Assembly: GCA_034411995.1 (NCBI GenBank)
Contig: DAOUME010000011.1
Span: forward strand, 1 to 64,000
DNA length: 64,000 nt
Origin: JAUVXJ01 sp034411995
Lineage (GTDB): Bacteria > Chloroflexota > Anaerolineae > UBA7937 > B3-Chlor
Direction: 5' to 3'
Under the pieces are notes generated by a model that was not told where the DNA came from, searched no databases, and saw only the letters and a list, made by a program, of their open reading frames with translations. Positions 48,465 through 57,374 of the stretch are shown in pieces; positions within the stretch are counted from its first letter, which is position 1, and each line of letters begins with the position of its first letter. The position numbers and the translations under genes are program-made.

Positions 48465-50009
48465 CTACTTGGTGCTCGGCGCCGCCGACTCTGGTGGGGT
48501 CACCATCCGCCACGTGCTGCCTCCGGCAGCGTCTTCCACCACGACGCCCAGGTCAGCCAGCCCGGTCCGGATCTTGTCCGCTTGCTGGTACTCCCTGGCG
48601 GCGCGCAAACCGCTGCGGACAGAGAGCAACAGATCGATGAGCGTGGCTGCCTCGGCCGACGGCGTCTCCCTCAGGGCGTCCAGCGAGATGCTTTGCGCGA
48701 GTTCGGGCTTCCCGGAGGCGATGAGTTCATCACGAACGGCGGTCGCCAGTTCCCTGAAGGGCGCCGGATCCGCCATCATCCTCGGTTCCTCCAGGGTCAG
48801 GCCGAGGACGCCAGCCAACTGTCGCAGCACATCCTGGCTGGTGGTCAGAGCCGCTGCGGGAACACCCTCGTCCCGGGCCTGGTTGATGGCCCGCCCCAGG
48901 TCGAAGAGGTGACCGATGGCACGTGCCGCATTGAAGTCGTCGTCCATCGCGGCGATAAACTCGTTCCGCGCCGCTTCTGCGGTGGTTAGCAACTCCTCCC
49001 CCCCGCTGTCCGTGACGACGGCCGCCGGTCTCAGAGCCGTGCGGAGGCGCTCCAGGCCTCGATCCGAAGCCAGAATGCCCTCCTCGCTCCAGGTAACCGG
49101 GCTCCGGTAGTGAGAGGAGAGAACGAACAGGCGAATGGCGTCAGGGTTGTATTTCTCCAGCGCCTCCCGGCAACTGATGAAGTTGCCCAGGTGACGGGTC
49201 ATCTTCTCCTGGTCTGCGCTGGGGCGGAGAAGACCGTTGTGCAGCCAGTATTTAACGAAGGGCTCTTTGCCGGTGTAGCTCTCCGACTGCGCGATCTCAT
49301 CCTCGTGGTGAGGGAAGATGACGTCCTCGCCGCCGCCATGAATGTCGATCTGGTCTCCGAGGAACTGCATGGACATGGCTGAGCACTCGATGTGCCAGCC
49401 GGGCCGGCCCTCGCCCCACGGGCTCGGCCAGCTAGGCTCACCAGGCTTTGCGGCTTTCCACAGGGCGAAGTCCAGCTCGTTTTCCTTCCTCGTGTCTATG
49501 TCCACGCGGGCGCCGGCCCGCATGGCTTCGATGGACTGTCTGGTGAGCTTTCCGTAGTCGGGATAGCTGGAGATGCGGAAGTAGACGTCCCCATCCACCT
49601 GGTAGGCGTGCCCTTTGTCTATCAACCCCTGGACCATCTCCTGGATCTTGGGAATGACTCCGGTGGCCCTGGGGTAGTGCGTCGCTCGCTGGATATGCAG
49701 CGCATCCATCTCTTCGAGGAAGCGCGCCATGTACTTCTCTGCCAGCTCGTTGACCGATACGCCGAGCGAATGGGCGGTCTCTATGATGCGGTCCTCGATG
49801 TCTGTGAAGTTCTGGACGTGCTTCACCTCATAGCCGCGGTATTGCAGGTACCGCTTGATCATGTCGAACACCAGGTAGGACATGGCATGCCCTACGTGGG
49901 AGGGCCCGTAGACGTTGGGCCCGCAGACGTACATCCGGACCTTGTTGTCCTCAAGGGGTACGAACTCTTCTTTCTCACGACTCAGGGTGTTGTATACTCT
50001 CAAAGCCAT
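48465..50009 (-). CDS. cysS: Cysteinyl-tRNA synthetase
   Basis: The 514-residue protein is CysRS: the HIGH motif reads HVGH (residues 38-41), zinc ligands are Cys29, Cys209 and His234 (with Glu238), and FTDIEDRII and GWHIECSAMS are present. The KMSKS loop is unusual: KMTRH (residues 269-273), followed by the normal LGNF. Length is slightly above the family's usual 460-480. It is on the same strand and downstream of gltX (92-base gap) and may share its transcript. Confidence 0.93.
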   Translation of the reverse strand: MALRVYNTLSREKEEFVPLEDNKVRMYVCGPNVYGPSHVGHAMSYLVFDMIKRYLQYRGYEVKHVQNFTDIEDRIIETAHSLGVSVNELAEKYMARFLEEMDALHIQRATHYPRATGVIPKIQEMVQGLIDKGHAYQVDGDVYFRISSYPDYGKLTRQSIEAMRAGARVDIDTRKENELDFALWKAAKPGEPSWPSPWGEGRPGWHIECSAMSMQFLGDQIDIHGGGEDVIFPHHEDEIAQSESYTGKEPFVKYWLHNGLLRPSADQEKMTRHLGNFISCREALEKYNPDAIRLFVLSSHYRSPVTWSEEGILASDRGLERLRTALRPAAVVTDSGGEELLTTAEAARNEFIAAMDDDFNAARAIGHLFDLGRAINQARDEGVPAAALTTSQDVLRQLAGVLGLTLEEPRMMADPAPFRELATAVRDELIASGKPELAQSISLDALRETPSAEAATLIDLLLSVRSGLRAAREYQQADKIRTGLADLGVVVEDAAGGSTWRMVTPPESAAPSTK

Positions 50010-50101
50010 TTCGGATACTCCCTCCTTGCATCCATGACACGTGGTCTAGATGGGATGCCGTCGGGGACGGCACCCCTGGAGACAGATGCAATGGAGTATG
50101 A

Positions 50102-51583
50102 TCAAGAAAGGGAACTGTCGAGTCGGACTGCTCTTCGTAGGCATCTCCCTTTCCCCAGCAGAGCCATCACCGCGGCCAGATTCGGTCCGTGAACGCTTCC
50201 GGTCAGGGTGGCCCTGACGGGAAACATGACGTCCCTGGCCCCGAGGTTCTTGCGCTCCTTCAGAAGTGCTCTCAGTTCCTTCAGCAGCGTGTTCGCGCTG
50301 GAGAGATCGAGGTTGTCGGCCGCCTGTACCATCTCTACGAAGGCTGCCAGGACCTCTTTGGCCTGTGGTGTCTTCAGCAAGCTCGCCGCCTCGCCCGTAT
50401 AGGCGGGTTCGTCGATGAAGGCGAAGGTCGCATGGGCAGGCATTTGAGCAAGGTGATCGATCTCCTCGCGCACGTTTTCTACCAGCAATTCCAGCCATGC
50501 CTGGGGGCAGTAGGCGGTGCCCTCGCTTCGCTCCTCGAGTCCGTACGCCCCTTTGAGGAACGGCGCTGCCGCTCGAGCGATGGTCTCCGGGGGCAGATGG
50601 CGTATGTACCACCTGTTGAACCAGTTCAGGCGCTCCACGTCGAAGATGGCGGGGCTGGTAGCGATCCGCTGCCAGGTGAATCTATCCACCAGCTCGTTCG
50701 CACTCAGGATCTCCTGCGTGTCTCCCGGTGACCATCCCAATAGCGCCAGATAGTTGACCACAGCCCCCGGCAGGTAGCCTTTGTGCTTGTAGGCGTCCAC
50801 GGATGAGTCGCCACGTCGCTTGCTGAGCTTTCCACCCCCCTGGTCCAGGATCAAAGGCAGATGAATGTAAAGGGGGGCCTCCCAGCCGAAGGCCTGATAG
50901 AGCAGCGAGTGCAGAGGGGTGCTGGGTATCCATTCGTCGGCCCGCAGCACGTGGCTTATCTCCATCAGGTGATCGTCCACGACGTTAGCCAGGTGGTAGG
51001 TGGGATAGCCGTCGGACTTCAGGATCACAAAGTCGTCCAGGGAGTCGTTCGGGAAGTCGATGGTGCCACGACGAAGGTCGGAAACCGACGTACGCCCCTC
51101 TCGGGGGACCTTGAAGCGGATCACGGGTTTGATGCCCTGACTCTCGTAGGCCTGGGATTGCGCTGCGCTCAGCTCCCGGCACCGACCGTCGTAGCCCGGT
51201 GGCTGCCCGTGCCTGCGCTGCTCCCGGCGCATCTTTTCCAGCCGCTCCGCCGAGCAGTAGCAACGGTAGGCTAGGCCTTCTTCCAGCAGCCGTTCCGCGT
51301 GGGAGCGATAGGTACTCAATCGATCTGACTGGTGGTAGGGACCATGTTTCCCTTCTCTCTCGGGGCCCTCGTCCCAGTCGAGACCCAGCCAGAGCAGACC
51401 CTCCACAATGGCCCGCTCGGCTTCTTCACTGCTGCGCACCACGTCGGTGTCCTCGATCCGCAGGATGAAAGCAGCGCCGTAATGGCGGGCGAAAAGCCAG
51501 TTGAACAGGGCGGTCCGCACGTTGCCCAGGTGGAGCTCGCCTGTGGGGCTCGGGGCGAAGCGTACGCGGATGCTCTCAGTCAT
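50102..51583 (-). CDS. gltX: Glutamyl-tRNA synthetase
   Basis: The 493-residue protein starts MTESIRVRFAPSPTGELHLG, with the class I HIGH variant LHLG and the KMSKS variant GGGKLSKRRGD. RFKVPREGRTSVSDLRRG and LADEWI-like RADEWIPSTPLH support Glu rather than Gln specificity. Cysteines CYCSAERL are present in the acceptor-binding region. The ATG 51583 overlaps the end of the upstream cytidylate-kinase-like gene by 8 bases. Confidence 0.95.
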   Translation of the reverse strand: MTESIRVRFAPSPTGELHLGNVRTALFNWLFARHYGAAFILRIEDTDVVRSSEEAERAIVEGLLWLGLDWDEGPEREGKHGPYHQSDRLSTYRSHAERLLEEGLAYRCYCSAERLEKMRREQRRHGQPPGYDGRCRELSAAQSQAYESQGIKPVIRFKVPREGRTSVSDLRRGTIDFPNDSLDDFVILKSDGYPTYHLANVVDDHLMEISHVLRADEWIPSTPLHSLLYQAFGWEAPLYIHLPLILDQGGGKLSKRRGDSSVDAYKHKGYLPGAVVNYLALLGWSPGDTQEILSANELVDRFTWQRIATSPAIFDVERLNWFNRWYIRHLPPETIARAAAPFLKGAYGLEERSEGTAYCPQAWLELLVENVREEIDHLAQMPAHATFAFIDEPAYTGEAASLLKTPQAKEVLAAFVEMVQAADNLDLSSANTLLKELRALLKERKNLGARDVMFPVRATLTGSVHGPNLAAVMALLGKGRCLRRAVRLDSSLS

Positions 51584-52274
51584 GGTCCTGTGCCGCCAGT
51601 TGCTGGTAGGCATCGACGACCATCGCTGCGGCCAGCGGCGCGGGGATCTTGCGTGTGTTGATCACCAGGTCGTACAAGGTCGGGTCGAGCCAATCGACCC
51701 CGTGGTACTTGCGCAGATAGTCCCTTCGCGTCCCGTCGCTGGCCCTGATCGTCTTCGAGGCTTCCTCAGGCGGTATGCCTTCGCGCTGCGCCAGCACCTC
51801 CACGCGGCGATCGAAGGGGGCCACCACCTGGACGTGGAAAGTCCTGGGCATGTCTCGCAGCAGCACCTGACCCCCACGACCAGCGATGACCACGTTCCCC
51901 TCACGGGCGAGGTCGCGGATCACCATGCCCACCATATCGACGTAGTCCTTCAGTGTCACGGCAAACGACGGTACCGCCAGGGAGAAGATGCCTCCGAAGG
52001 GCTGCACCAGCGATGACGCGGCTTCCCGCCTCCAGGCCTCGGCGGTGCGTGGCACGGGAGGCATGGCATACACGGCTTGCAGGATGCGGTTGATCACGTC
52101 TCTCCGACCTTCGTAGGCGATCTCTTGCAGGGCGATCTTGGGCACACCTGCGTCCTCTGCCGCTCTGTGGATGATCTCCCGGTCCACGAGCCGGAATTCG
52201 AGCAGGCTTGCCACCTGAGCTGCGATGGCGCAGCCCTGACTCGCCAACTGCCTGGAGACCGTAATCACGCTCAT
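51576..52274 (-). CDS. Cytidylate-kinase-like family protein
   Basis: The 232-residue protein matches the cytidylate_kin2 family, beginning MSVITVSRQLASQGCAIAAQ and having LLEFRLVDREIIHRAAEDAGV and IAGRGGQVLLRD. The P-loop Gly/Lys signature is degenerate (QLASQGCAIA), as is usual in this family, so kinase activity is uncertain. It lies between yacL-type and gltX genes with short gaps or overlaps, suggesting one operon. Confidence 0.85.
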   Translation of the reverse strand: MSVITVSRQLASQGCAIAAQVASLLEFRLVDREIIHRAAEDAGVPKIALQEIAYEGRRDVINRILQAVYAMPPVPRTAEAWRREAASSLVQPFGGIFSLAVPSFAVTLKDYVDMVGMVIRDLAREGNVVIAGRGGQVLLRDMPRTFHVQVVAPFDRRVEVLAQREGIPPEEASKTIRASDGTRRDYLRKYHGVDWLDPTLYDLVINTRKIPAPLAAAMVVDAYQQLAAQDHD

Positions 52275-52286
52275 GCTGGTCCGGTG

Positions 52287-53360
52287 CTACTTCCTGGTGT
52301 ATCGGTTCTGAAGCTGGGCGAAGATCATCCGGCCCTGCGCGGTCTGGAGCACTTTGGTGACCGTCACGTCTACGGTGTGGTTGATGTGCTTCCGGCCTTC
52401 CTCCACCACCACCATCGTCCCGTCATCCAGATAGCCGACGCCTTGATTGGGTTCCGTCCCCTCTTGAATGATGCGCACCTTCAGCGTCTCTCCATGGAGG
52501 ACGGCGGTCTTCACGGCATTCGCCAGTTCGTTGATGTTCAGTACGGTAACGCCCTGGAGCTGTGCTACACGGTTGAGGTTGTAATCGTTGGTGATGATGG
52601 GGCAGCCCAGGGTCTTGGCTAGCTGCACCAGTTTACCGTCGGCATCTCTGACATCCTCCACGTCCATATCGGTGATACGGATGGGCACGATGGAGTCTTG
52701 CCGAAGCTTGTTCAGGATGTCCAGTCCCCGGCGGCCCCGTTTACGGCGCAGAGCGTCGGAGGAATCGGCGATGTACTGCAATTCGTCGAGAATGAACCTG
52801 GGCACCAACAGAGTCCTCTCGATGAAGCCGGTCTGGCTGATGTCGGCGATGCGCCCGTCTATGACCACACTGGTGTCAAGCAAGATCACGTTGTCATCGA
52901 CCCGTCGAGGCTTGCTCTTGCCGATGGACGCACTCCACACGTGCTGGAAGTCCTCGGCGCGCATGATCATGATGCTCATGCCCAGGAGGCCGAAGATGGT
53001 GCTCGACAGCAACGGCATCACGGTTCGCAAGTTGGAGGGCAGAAAGGACAAGCTGAAGGCCAGCGGCAAGGAGATGACGAGTCCAGTCGCCAAACCGATC
53101 ATCCCCATGAACAGGTGACGGGCCGGGATCTGCTTGATCCTCCTTCGGCCCCAGAGAGCTGGTTTGATGACGAACCAGGGGGTTACCAGCAGGCCCAGAC
53201 CGGCCCCGGCAATGGCCAGCGCCAACGCGGGACGCAGGTACGGTACGGTGAGAGCATCGACGGCTCCAGACCGGGTGGCGATGAAATCACCCACGTTCCA
53301 ACCTAGTGCGGACAGGACGATCATGCCCGCGAGACGTAATATGAGTTCAGATCGCTTCAT
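52287..53360 (-). CDS. PIN-TRAM domain membrane protein (YacL type)
   Basis: The 357-residue protein has four membrane helices in the first 135 residues, then a PIN nuclease domain (LLDTSVVIDGRIADISQTGF, LDELQYIADSSDALRRKRGRRGL, TNDYNLNRVAQLQG) and a C-terminal TRAM domain (KVRIIQEGTEPNQGVGYLDDGTMVVV). This is the YacL arrangement found near gltX/cysS in Firmicutes and others. The PIN acidic residues are present. ATG 53360 follows GGAGG at good spacing. Confidence 0.9.
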   Translation of the reverse strand: MKRSELILRLAGMIVLSALGWNVGDFIATRSGAVDALTVPYLRPALALAIAGAGLGLLVTPWFVIKPALWGRRRIKQIPARHLFMGMIGLATGLVISLPLAFSLSFLPSNLRTVMPLLSSTIFGLLGMSIMIMRAEDFQHVWSASIGKSKPRRVDDNVILLDTSVVIDGRIADISQTGFIERTLLVPRFILDELQYIADSSDALRRKRGRRGLDILNKLRQDSIVPIRITDMDVEDVRDADGKLVQLAKTLGCPIITNDYNLNRVAQLQGVTVLNINELANAVKTAVLHGETLKVRIIQEGTEPNQGVGYLDDGTMVVVEEGRKHINHTVDVTVTKVLQTAQGRMIFAQLQNRYTRK

Positions 53361-53406
53361 CAACTACCTCCGAATCGCCTGCAGACTGGTCCCATGATAG
53401 CAAAAA

Positions 53407-53429
53407 GAGTGTACCCTGGAGTACACTCA
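53407..53429 (-). terminator. Intrinsic terminator inside the yacL leader (possible attenuator)
   Basis: On the minus strand GAGTGTAC pairs with GTACACTC around TCCAGG and is followed by TTTTTGC. It lies 47 bases before the yacL start and after its promoter, so it may terminate leader transcripts conditionally. Confidence 0.6.
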
Positions 53430-53659
53430 TGTCAGACGAACACCTGCTGGCGTTGACCGTCTCGCGCTCGCCGTCCGTACCTGGACATTCTGCAGACTAT
53501 GAAAGAGATGAGTCCTTGCGCCAGCGCTCCCTCACGGGAAAACCCAATCCTTAGCGCGGATTCCGGTCGCGCTCCCCAGGTGCCACCCAAGACATGCCGT
53601 GGCCTCTTGGTGTTGCCGGGGACTGACGGTATTCGGTACCAGAGACTGGCTGTATCGTA

Positions 53660-53688
53660 ATAGTACCAAATTCCGGGTGATGTGTCAA
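53660..53688 (-). promoter_or_regulatory. Promoter of the yacL-cmk-gltX-cysS group
   Basis: Perfect TTGACA (53688-53683, minus strand) and TACTAT (53665-53660) are 17 bases apart. Confidence 0.75.
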
Positions 53689-54016
53689 GGAACTTTTGTG
53701 GCCGACGAGGGGAATCGTCGCCGGAGACCGGCGCCAGGTGCGCAGTGAGCTGGTGATGCGCGACGCACCACAGGGACGCCCGTGAGGAAGACGGTAAGAG
53801 GGTGTCGGGATGGAGGATCGCATGGCGTGGACTCGCCGGCACGTACCGCAAGGAGCGTCACTCTGCGTCGGTATCGCTGGCCAGGGCCCGGCGTACTCCT
53901 GTTGACGGCAGTAGCCTGCGGCCTGACCCTCGCTCTGCTGGAGGTCGTCGGGGGCGAGCGCCGGCGCGTCTCGCCAGCGGCCGCGGCTCAGCACGGTACC
54001 CTTGGGCCGTCAAAAC

Positions 54017-54025
54017 TGCTATAAT
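54017..54025 (+). promoter_or_regulatory. Extended -10 promoter of the RmlD-type gene
   Basis: TGCTATAAT (TATAAT 54020-54025) is an extended -10 element 27 bases before GTG 54052. Confidence 0.65.
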
Positions 54026-54051
54026 GGTGGCGCCTGGTCACTGGAGGGAGC

Positions 54052-54897
54052 GTGCGGATAGCGATTACGGGAGCTAAGGGACAGTTGGGACGGAGTCTGC
54101 AGCAGGTGCTCGAGGGGAGCGAGCTTCTGCTCATCGATCTCCCGGAACACGACGTCACGCAGGGAGGGATCATCCCTCTCGTCGCCGATTGGGGTCCGGA
54201 CGTGGTGATCCACGCCGCGGCCATGACCGATGTGGACGGGTGTGAGAAGGATCCCGAGCAAGCCTACCGCGTCAATGCTCTTGGCACACGCAACGTGGCC
54301 CTGGCCTGCCAGAGGTGTGCGGCTCCTATGCTCTACGTGAGCACCGACTACGTGTTCGATGGCACGAGCGAGGAGCCCTACCTGGAGTACGACGAGCCAA
54401 ACCCCTCCAGCGCCTACGCCAGGTCAAAGCTCGCCGGTGAGGAGTTCGTGCGCGACCTGTTGAAGCGGTTCTACATCGTGCGCACCGCCTGGTTGTATGG
54501 CCATCAGGGACAGAATTTCGTGGAGAAGGTCCTGGAGTTGGCCGACAGGGGTGATGAGCTCTCCGTGGTGGTCAGCGAGTTTGGATCACCTACTTACGCC
54601 CCGGACCTGGCGGTAGCGATCAGCCGCCTGATCCAGCATCAGCTATACGGTATCTATCATCTGGTGAACGAAGGGAGTTGCTCGCGATACGAGTTCGCAG
54701 CGAAGATCCTCCAGTTGGCAGGGAAGGGCGATGTGCCCTTGCGCCCCACGACGAGCTATCCCCGGGCAGCGAGAGTCCCGCGCCGGGCCGTGCTGCGCAA
54801 CTTCGCCGCTGCCGCCCAGCTCGGCATTACCTTGCGACCGTGGGAGGAAGCGCTCATGGCCTATTTCGAGGAGGCGAAGCGTGCGCGACGTGGTTGA
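54052..54897 (+). CDS. rfbD: dTDP-4-dehydrorhamnose reductase (RmlD-type SDR)
   Basis: The 281-residue protein is an extended SDR: RIAITGAKGQLGRSLQQVL (NAD(P) motif), VVIHAAAMTDVDGCEKDPE, YVSTDYVFDGT and the catalytic SSAYARSKLAGEEFV (YxxxK). This is the RmlD/RfbD signature, the last step of dTDP-L-rhamnose synthesis. The other rml genes are not in this window. GTG 54052 follows GGAGGGAG. The glycosyltransferases downstream fit a polysaccharide context. Confidence 0.9.
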   Translation: MRIAITGAKGQLGRSLQQVLEGSELLLIDLPEHDVTQGGIIPLVADWGPDVVIHAAAMTDVDGCEKDPEQAYRVNALGTRNVALACQRCAAPMLYVSTDYVFDGTSEEPYLEYDEPNPSSAYARSKLAGEEFVRDLLKRFYIVRTAWLYGHQGQNFVEKVLELADRGDELSVVVSEFGSPTYAPDLAVAISRLIQHQLYGIYHLVNEGSCSRYEFAAKILQLAGKGDVPLRPTTSYPRAARVPRRAVLRNFAAAAQLGITLRPWEEALMAYFEEAKRARRG

Positions 54898-55585
54898 CGA
54901 GGGGATCTTCCAGCTCTTCCCCGACTACATCAGGTCCATTGTCGTGGCGCAGGGGATCGACAACCGGGGTGTGGTGCCAGAGGTGGAGAAAACGCTGCGT
55001 GAGGCCGAGACCCGGTGCGAGGCCCTCTTCGCCCAGGAGAATCTGACCACACACCCGCGCATCGCCAGTTGGCGAGAGGCATACAAGACGCTGAACATGA
55101 AGCCCGGCAAGAACTACTCCTCCGTGGAGGCCCTGGCCCGGCGGGCGCGAGGAGGTGCTCCCCTGCCCTATATCAACACCCTCGTGGCCCTGATGAACGC
55201 CTTCTCGCTCCAGCATCTGGTGCCGTGCGGAGGGGATGACCTGGACGAAGCACGAGGCGACCTGGTGCTGCGTCTGGCCCATGGCGACGAGAAGTTCGTT
55301 CCTCTGGACAGGAAGGAAGTAGAGCACCCTGAACCTGGCGAGGTGGTGTACGTGGACGAGGGGCAGGTACTCTGCCGCCGGTGGAACTGGAGGCAAGGGG
55401 ACGGCACCAAGCTCACTCCGTCCACGCGCCGCGTGCTGGTGAACATCGACTGCCTGCCCCCCGTGAGCGGGGAGGAAGCCCACACACTGGTGGCCGAACT
55501 GGCTGCTCTGGTGGAGCGTTGCTGCGGGGGTTCTGTTCGTCATTTCCTGATCACGGCCAGCGAACCTGCGGTAGAGTTGGGGTAG
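54881..55585 (+). CDS. B3/4 domain protein (tRNA-editing-like)
   Basis: The 234-residue protein matches the B3/4 domain found in the beta subunit of phenylalanyl-tRNA synthetase and in stand-alone editing-like proteins. Markers are HPRIASWREAYKTLNMKPGK, PYINTLVALMNAFSLQHLVP and GEVVYVDEGQVLCRRWNW. It may check amino acids on tRNA or bind metabolites; function is unproven. GTG 54881 lies 8 bases after GAGGAGG and overlaps the end of the reductase gene by 17 bases. Confidence 0.85.
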   Translation: MRDVVDEGIFQLFPDYIRSIVVAQGIDNRGVVPEVEKTLREAETRCEALFAQENLTTHPRIASWREAYKTLNMKPGKNYSSVEALARRARGGAPLPYINTLVALMNAFSLQHLVPCGGDDLDEARGDLVLRLAHGDEKFVPLDRKEVEHPEPGEVVYVDEGQVLCRRWNWRQGDGTKLTPSTRRVLVNIDCLPPVSGEEAHTLVAELAALVERCCGGSVRHFLITASEPAVELG

Positions 55586-55586
55586 C

Positions 55587-56555
55587 ATGAGGGAGCAGCC
55601 CCTGATCTCCGTGGTCATCCCCAACTGGAACGGAGCCGCGCACTTGTCCACCTGCCTGGACTCGCTGCGACGGCAAACCTACCCCCGAGTCGAGATCATC
55701 GTGGCGGACAACGACTCCCACGATGGCTCCCTGGCGTTGCTGGAGAGGCAGTACCCCGAAGTGAAGGTCATAGGCCTCACTGAGAATCGAGGATACGCGG
55801 GGGGCGTCAACGCCGGGATAGCGGCGGCCGGGGGCGAGATCCTGGCCATCTTGAACAACGACACCGAGGCGGATCCCAGGTGGTTGGAGGAGTTGTGGGC
55901 CGGGCTGGTGAGGCATCCCCAGGCTGGCTCCGCCACGTCCAAGATCCTTCTCTTCGACAGAAGAGGGATCATCAACTCCACCGGGGATCTCTTCACCACA
56001 AAAGGCGTTCCCGTGAACCGTGGTGTATGGCAGGAAGACAAGGGCCAGTTCGACCAGGAGGACCAGATCTTCAGTCCGTGTGGCGGAGCGTGCGCAGTTC
56101 GGCGGTCGATGCTGGAGGATCTGGCGTCGCGGGGACAGGGGGAGCCCTTCGACGAGGATTTCTTCTCCTATTGCGAAGATGTGGACCTGGGTTGGCGTTC
56201 ACAGTTAGCGGGGTATGAGTGTCTCTACGTGCCCACGGCAAAGGTCTACCACAAGCTGAGCGCCACCGGAGGAGGCAAGATCGCCAGTTACTACACGGGT
56301 CGCAACTCCATCTACGTCCTGGCCAAGGATTATCCAGCGTCGTTATTCAGGAAGCACTGGTCACGCATTCTCCGTGCACAGTTGAGGATTACCTGGGAGG
56401 CGTTGAGGGCCTGGAGGGGCGAGGCAGCTAGAGCACGGATTCGAGGGCAACTGAGCGGGCTGTGGAACCTGCCCCGGATGCTGCGGAAGCGTCGCGCTAT
56501 CCAGGGCAGTCGCGTGGTCTCTGACCAGTATCTGGAGTCATTACTCGTCGACTAG
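55587..56555 (+). CDS. GT2 glycosyltransferase (rhamnosyltransferase-like)
   Basis: The 322-residue protein is a GT-A-fold family 2 transferase: PLISVVIPNWNGAAHLSTCL, VEIIVADNDSHDGS, LAILNNDTEADPRWLEEL with the DxD-like NNDTEAD, and FSPCGGACAVRRSMLED then FDEDFFSYCEDVDLGWR. This set is typical of rhamnosyl and related transferases building surface glycans. ATG 55587 begins 1 base after the previous stop. It fits with the RmlD reductase two genes upstream. Confidence 0.9.
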   Translation: MREQPLISVVIPNWNGAAHLSTCLDSLRRQTYPRVEIIVADNDSHDGSLALLERQYPEVKVIGLTENRGYAGGVNAGIAAAGGEILAILNNDTEADPRWLEELWAGLVRHPQAGSATSKILLFDRRGIINSTGDLFTTKGVPVNRGVWQEDKGQFDQEDQIFSPCGGACAVRRSMLEDLASRGQGEPFDEDFFSYCEDVDLGWRSQLAGYECLYVPTAKVYHKLSATGGGKIASYYTGRNSIYVLAKDYPASLFRKHWSRILRAQLRITWEALRAWRGEAARARIRGQLSGLWNLPRMLRKRRAIQGSRVVSDQYLESLLVD

Positions 56556-56569
56556 GAGCGACAGCGGTC

Positions 56570-57298
56570 ATGGAGCATCCCTTTCTGTCCATCGTGGTGC
56601 CCGCCTACAACGAGGAGGGCAGACTGCCGCAGACGCTGCCGCGCATCGTGGATTTCGTGCAGGCGCAAGAGTACGCTGCGGAAGTCATCGTGGTGGACGA
56701 CGGCAGCGCGGACGGGACCTGCACCATCGTGGAGGACATCGCTGCCACAACTCCCTTCGTGAGGCTGATCCGCAACGAGCATCGGGGCAAGGGGTACGCG
56801 GTCAAGACGGGAGCTATGGCCGCCGCCGGCGACTACATCTTCTTGTGCGATGCCGATCTCTCCATGCCCATCGAGGAAGTGGCCCGTTTCCTGCCCCCGA
56901 CACTCAAGGAGTACGACGTGGCCGTCGGCTCGCGTGAGGTGGAGGGCGCCAGGAGGTACGACGAGCCGGGCCTCCGTCACCTGATGGGTCGGGTCTTCAA
57001 TACCCTGGTGCGCCTGCTGGCAGTGCACGGGTTCCAGGATACCCAGGCTGGGTTCAAGTGCTTCGCCCGCGAGGCGGCCCACGAGATGTTTCCCTACCAG
57101 ACCATGGACGGCTTCGGCTTCGACGTGGAGATCCTGTTCATCGCTCAGAAGCGAGGATTACGCATCGTGGAGGTCCCCATCAACTGGTACTACATGAGCA
57201 ACAGCCGCGTCAGCCCCCTGAGCGACTCGGCACGCATGTTTCGTGAGATCCTCCAGGTGCGTGTGAACGACTGGCGGGGGCTGTACGACCGACGCTGA
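56570..57298 (+). CDS. GT2 glycosyltransferase (dolichyl/polyprenyl-phosphate glucosyltransferase-like)
   Basis: The 242-residue protein has FLSIVVPAYNEEGRLPQTLP, EVIVVDDGSADGT, RGKGYAVKTGAMAAAGDYIF and FLCDADLSMP, the pattern of dolichyl-phosphate-glucose-type synthases, with DTQAGFKCF later. No C-terminal membrane helices are present. It likely loads a hexose on a polyprenyl phosphate for use in cell-surface glycosylation. It follows the previous GT2 by 14 bases. Confidence 0.9.
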   Translation: MEHPFLSIVVPAYNEEGRLPQTLPRIVDFVQAQEYAAEVIVVDDGSADGTCTIVEDIAATTPFVRLIRNEHRGKGYAVKTGAMAAAGDYIFLCDADLSMPIEEVARFLPPTLKEYDVAVGSREVEGARRYDEPGLRHLMGRVFNTLVRLLAVHGFQDTQAGFKCFAREAAHEMFPYQTMDGFGFDVEILFIAQKRGLRIVEVPINWYYMSNSRVSPLSDSARMFREILQVRVNDWRGLYDRR

Positions 57299-57374
57299 GG
57301 CGCGTTGCTGCTCCAGAGGGTGGTGACCAGCTACAGGCGGTGGCGGAAGGCGCGAACGAGCGTAGAGGTGCCAG

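Larger units (their letters stand above)
53361..54051. other. Gene-free stretch with yacL leader and divergent promoters
   Basis: No gene is well supported. The left part is a minus-strand leader of about 290 bases (promoter at 53660-53688, terminator at 53407-53429) for the yacL operon. The right part has a short plus-strand frame from GTG 53782 with one possible membrane helix (GPGVLLLTAVACGLTLALLE), too weak to call, and the rmlD-type promoter at 54017. Confidence 0.6.

Noticed and set aside
53579..53588. GGGTGGCACC on the minus strand in the yacL leader, resembling a T-box core before tRNA synthetase genes
   Set aside because: The distance from the promoter (about 75 bases) leaves no room for stem I, the following bases do not match the T-box consensus, and the terminator is far downstream with no visible antiterminator pairing.
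53782..54024. 80-codon plus-strand frame with one possible membrane helix
   Set aside because: No ribosome site or promoter, and the N-terminal half has shadow-like composition; kept only as a note in the intergenic entry.
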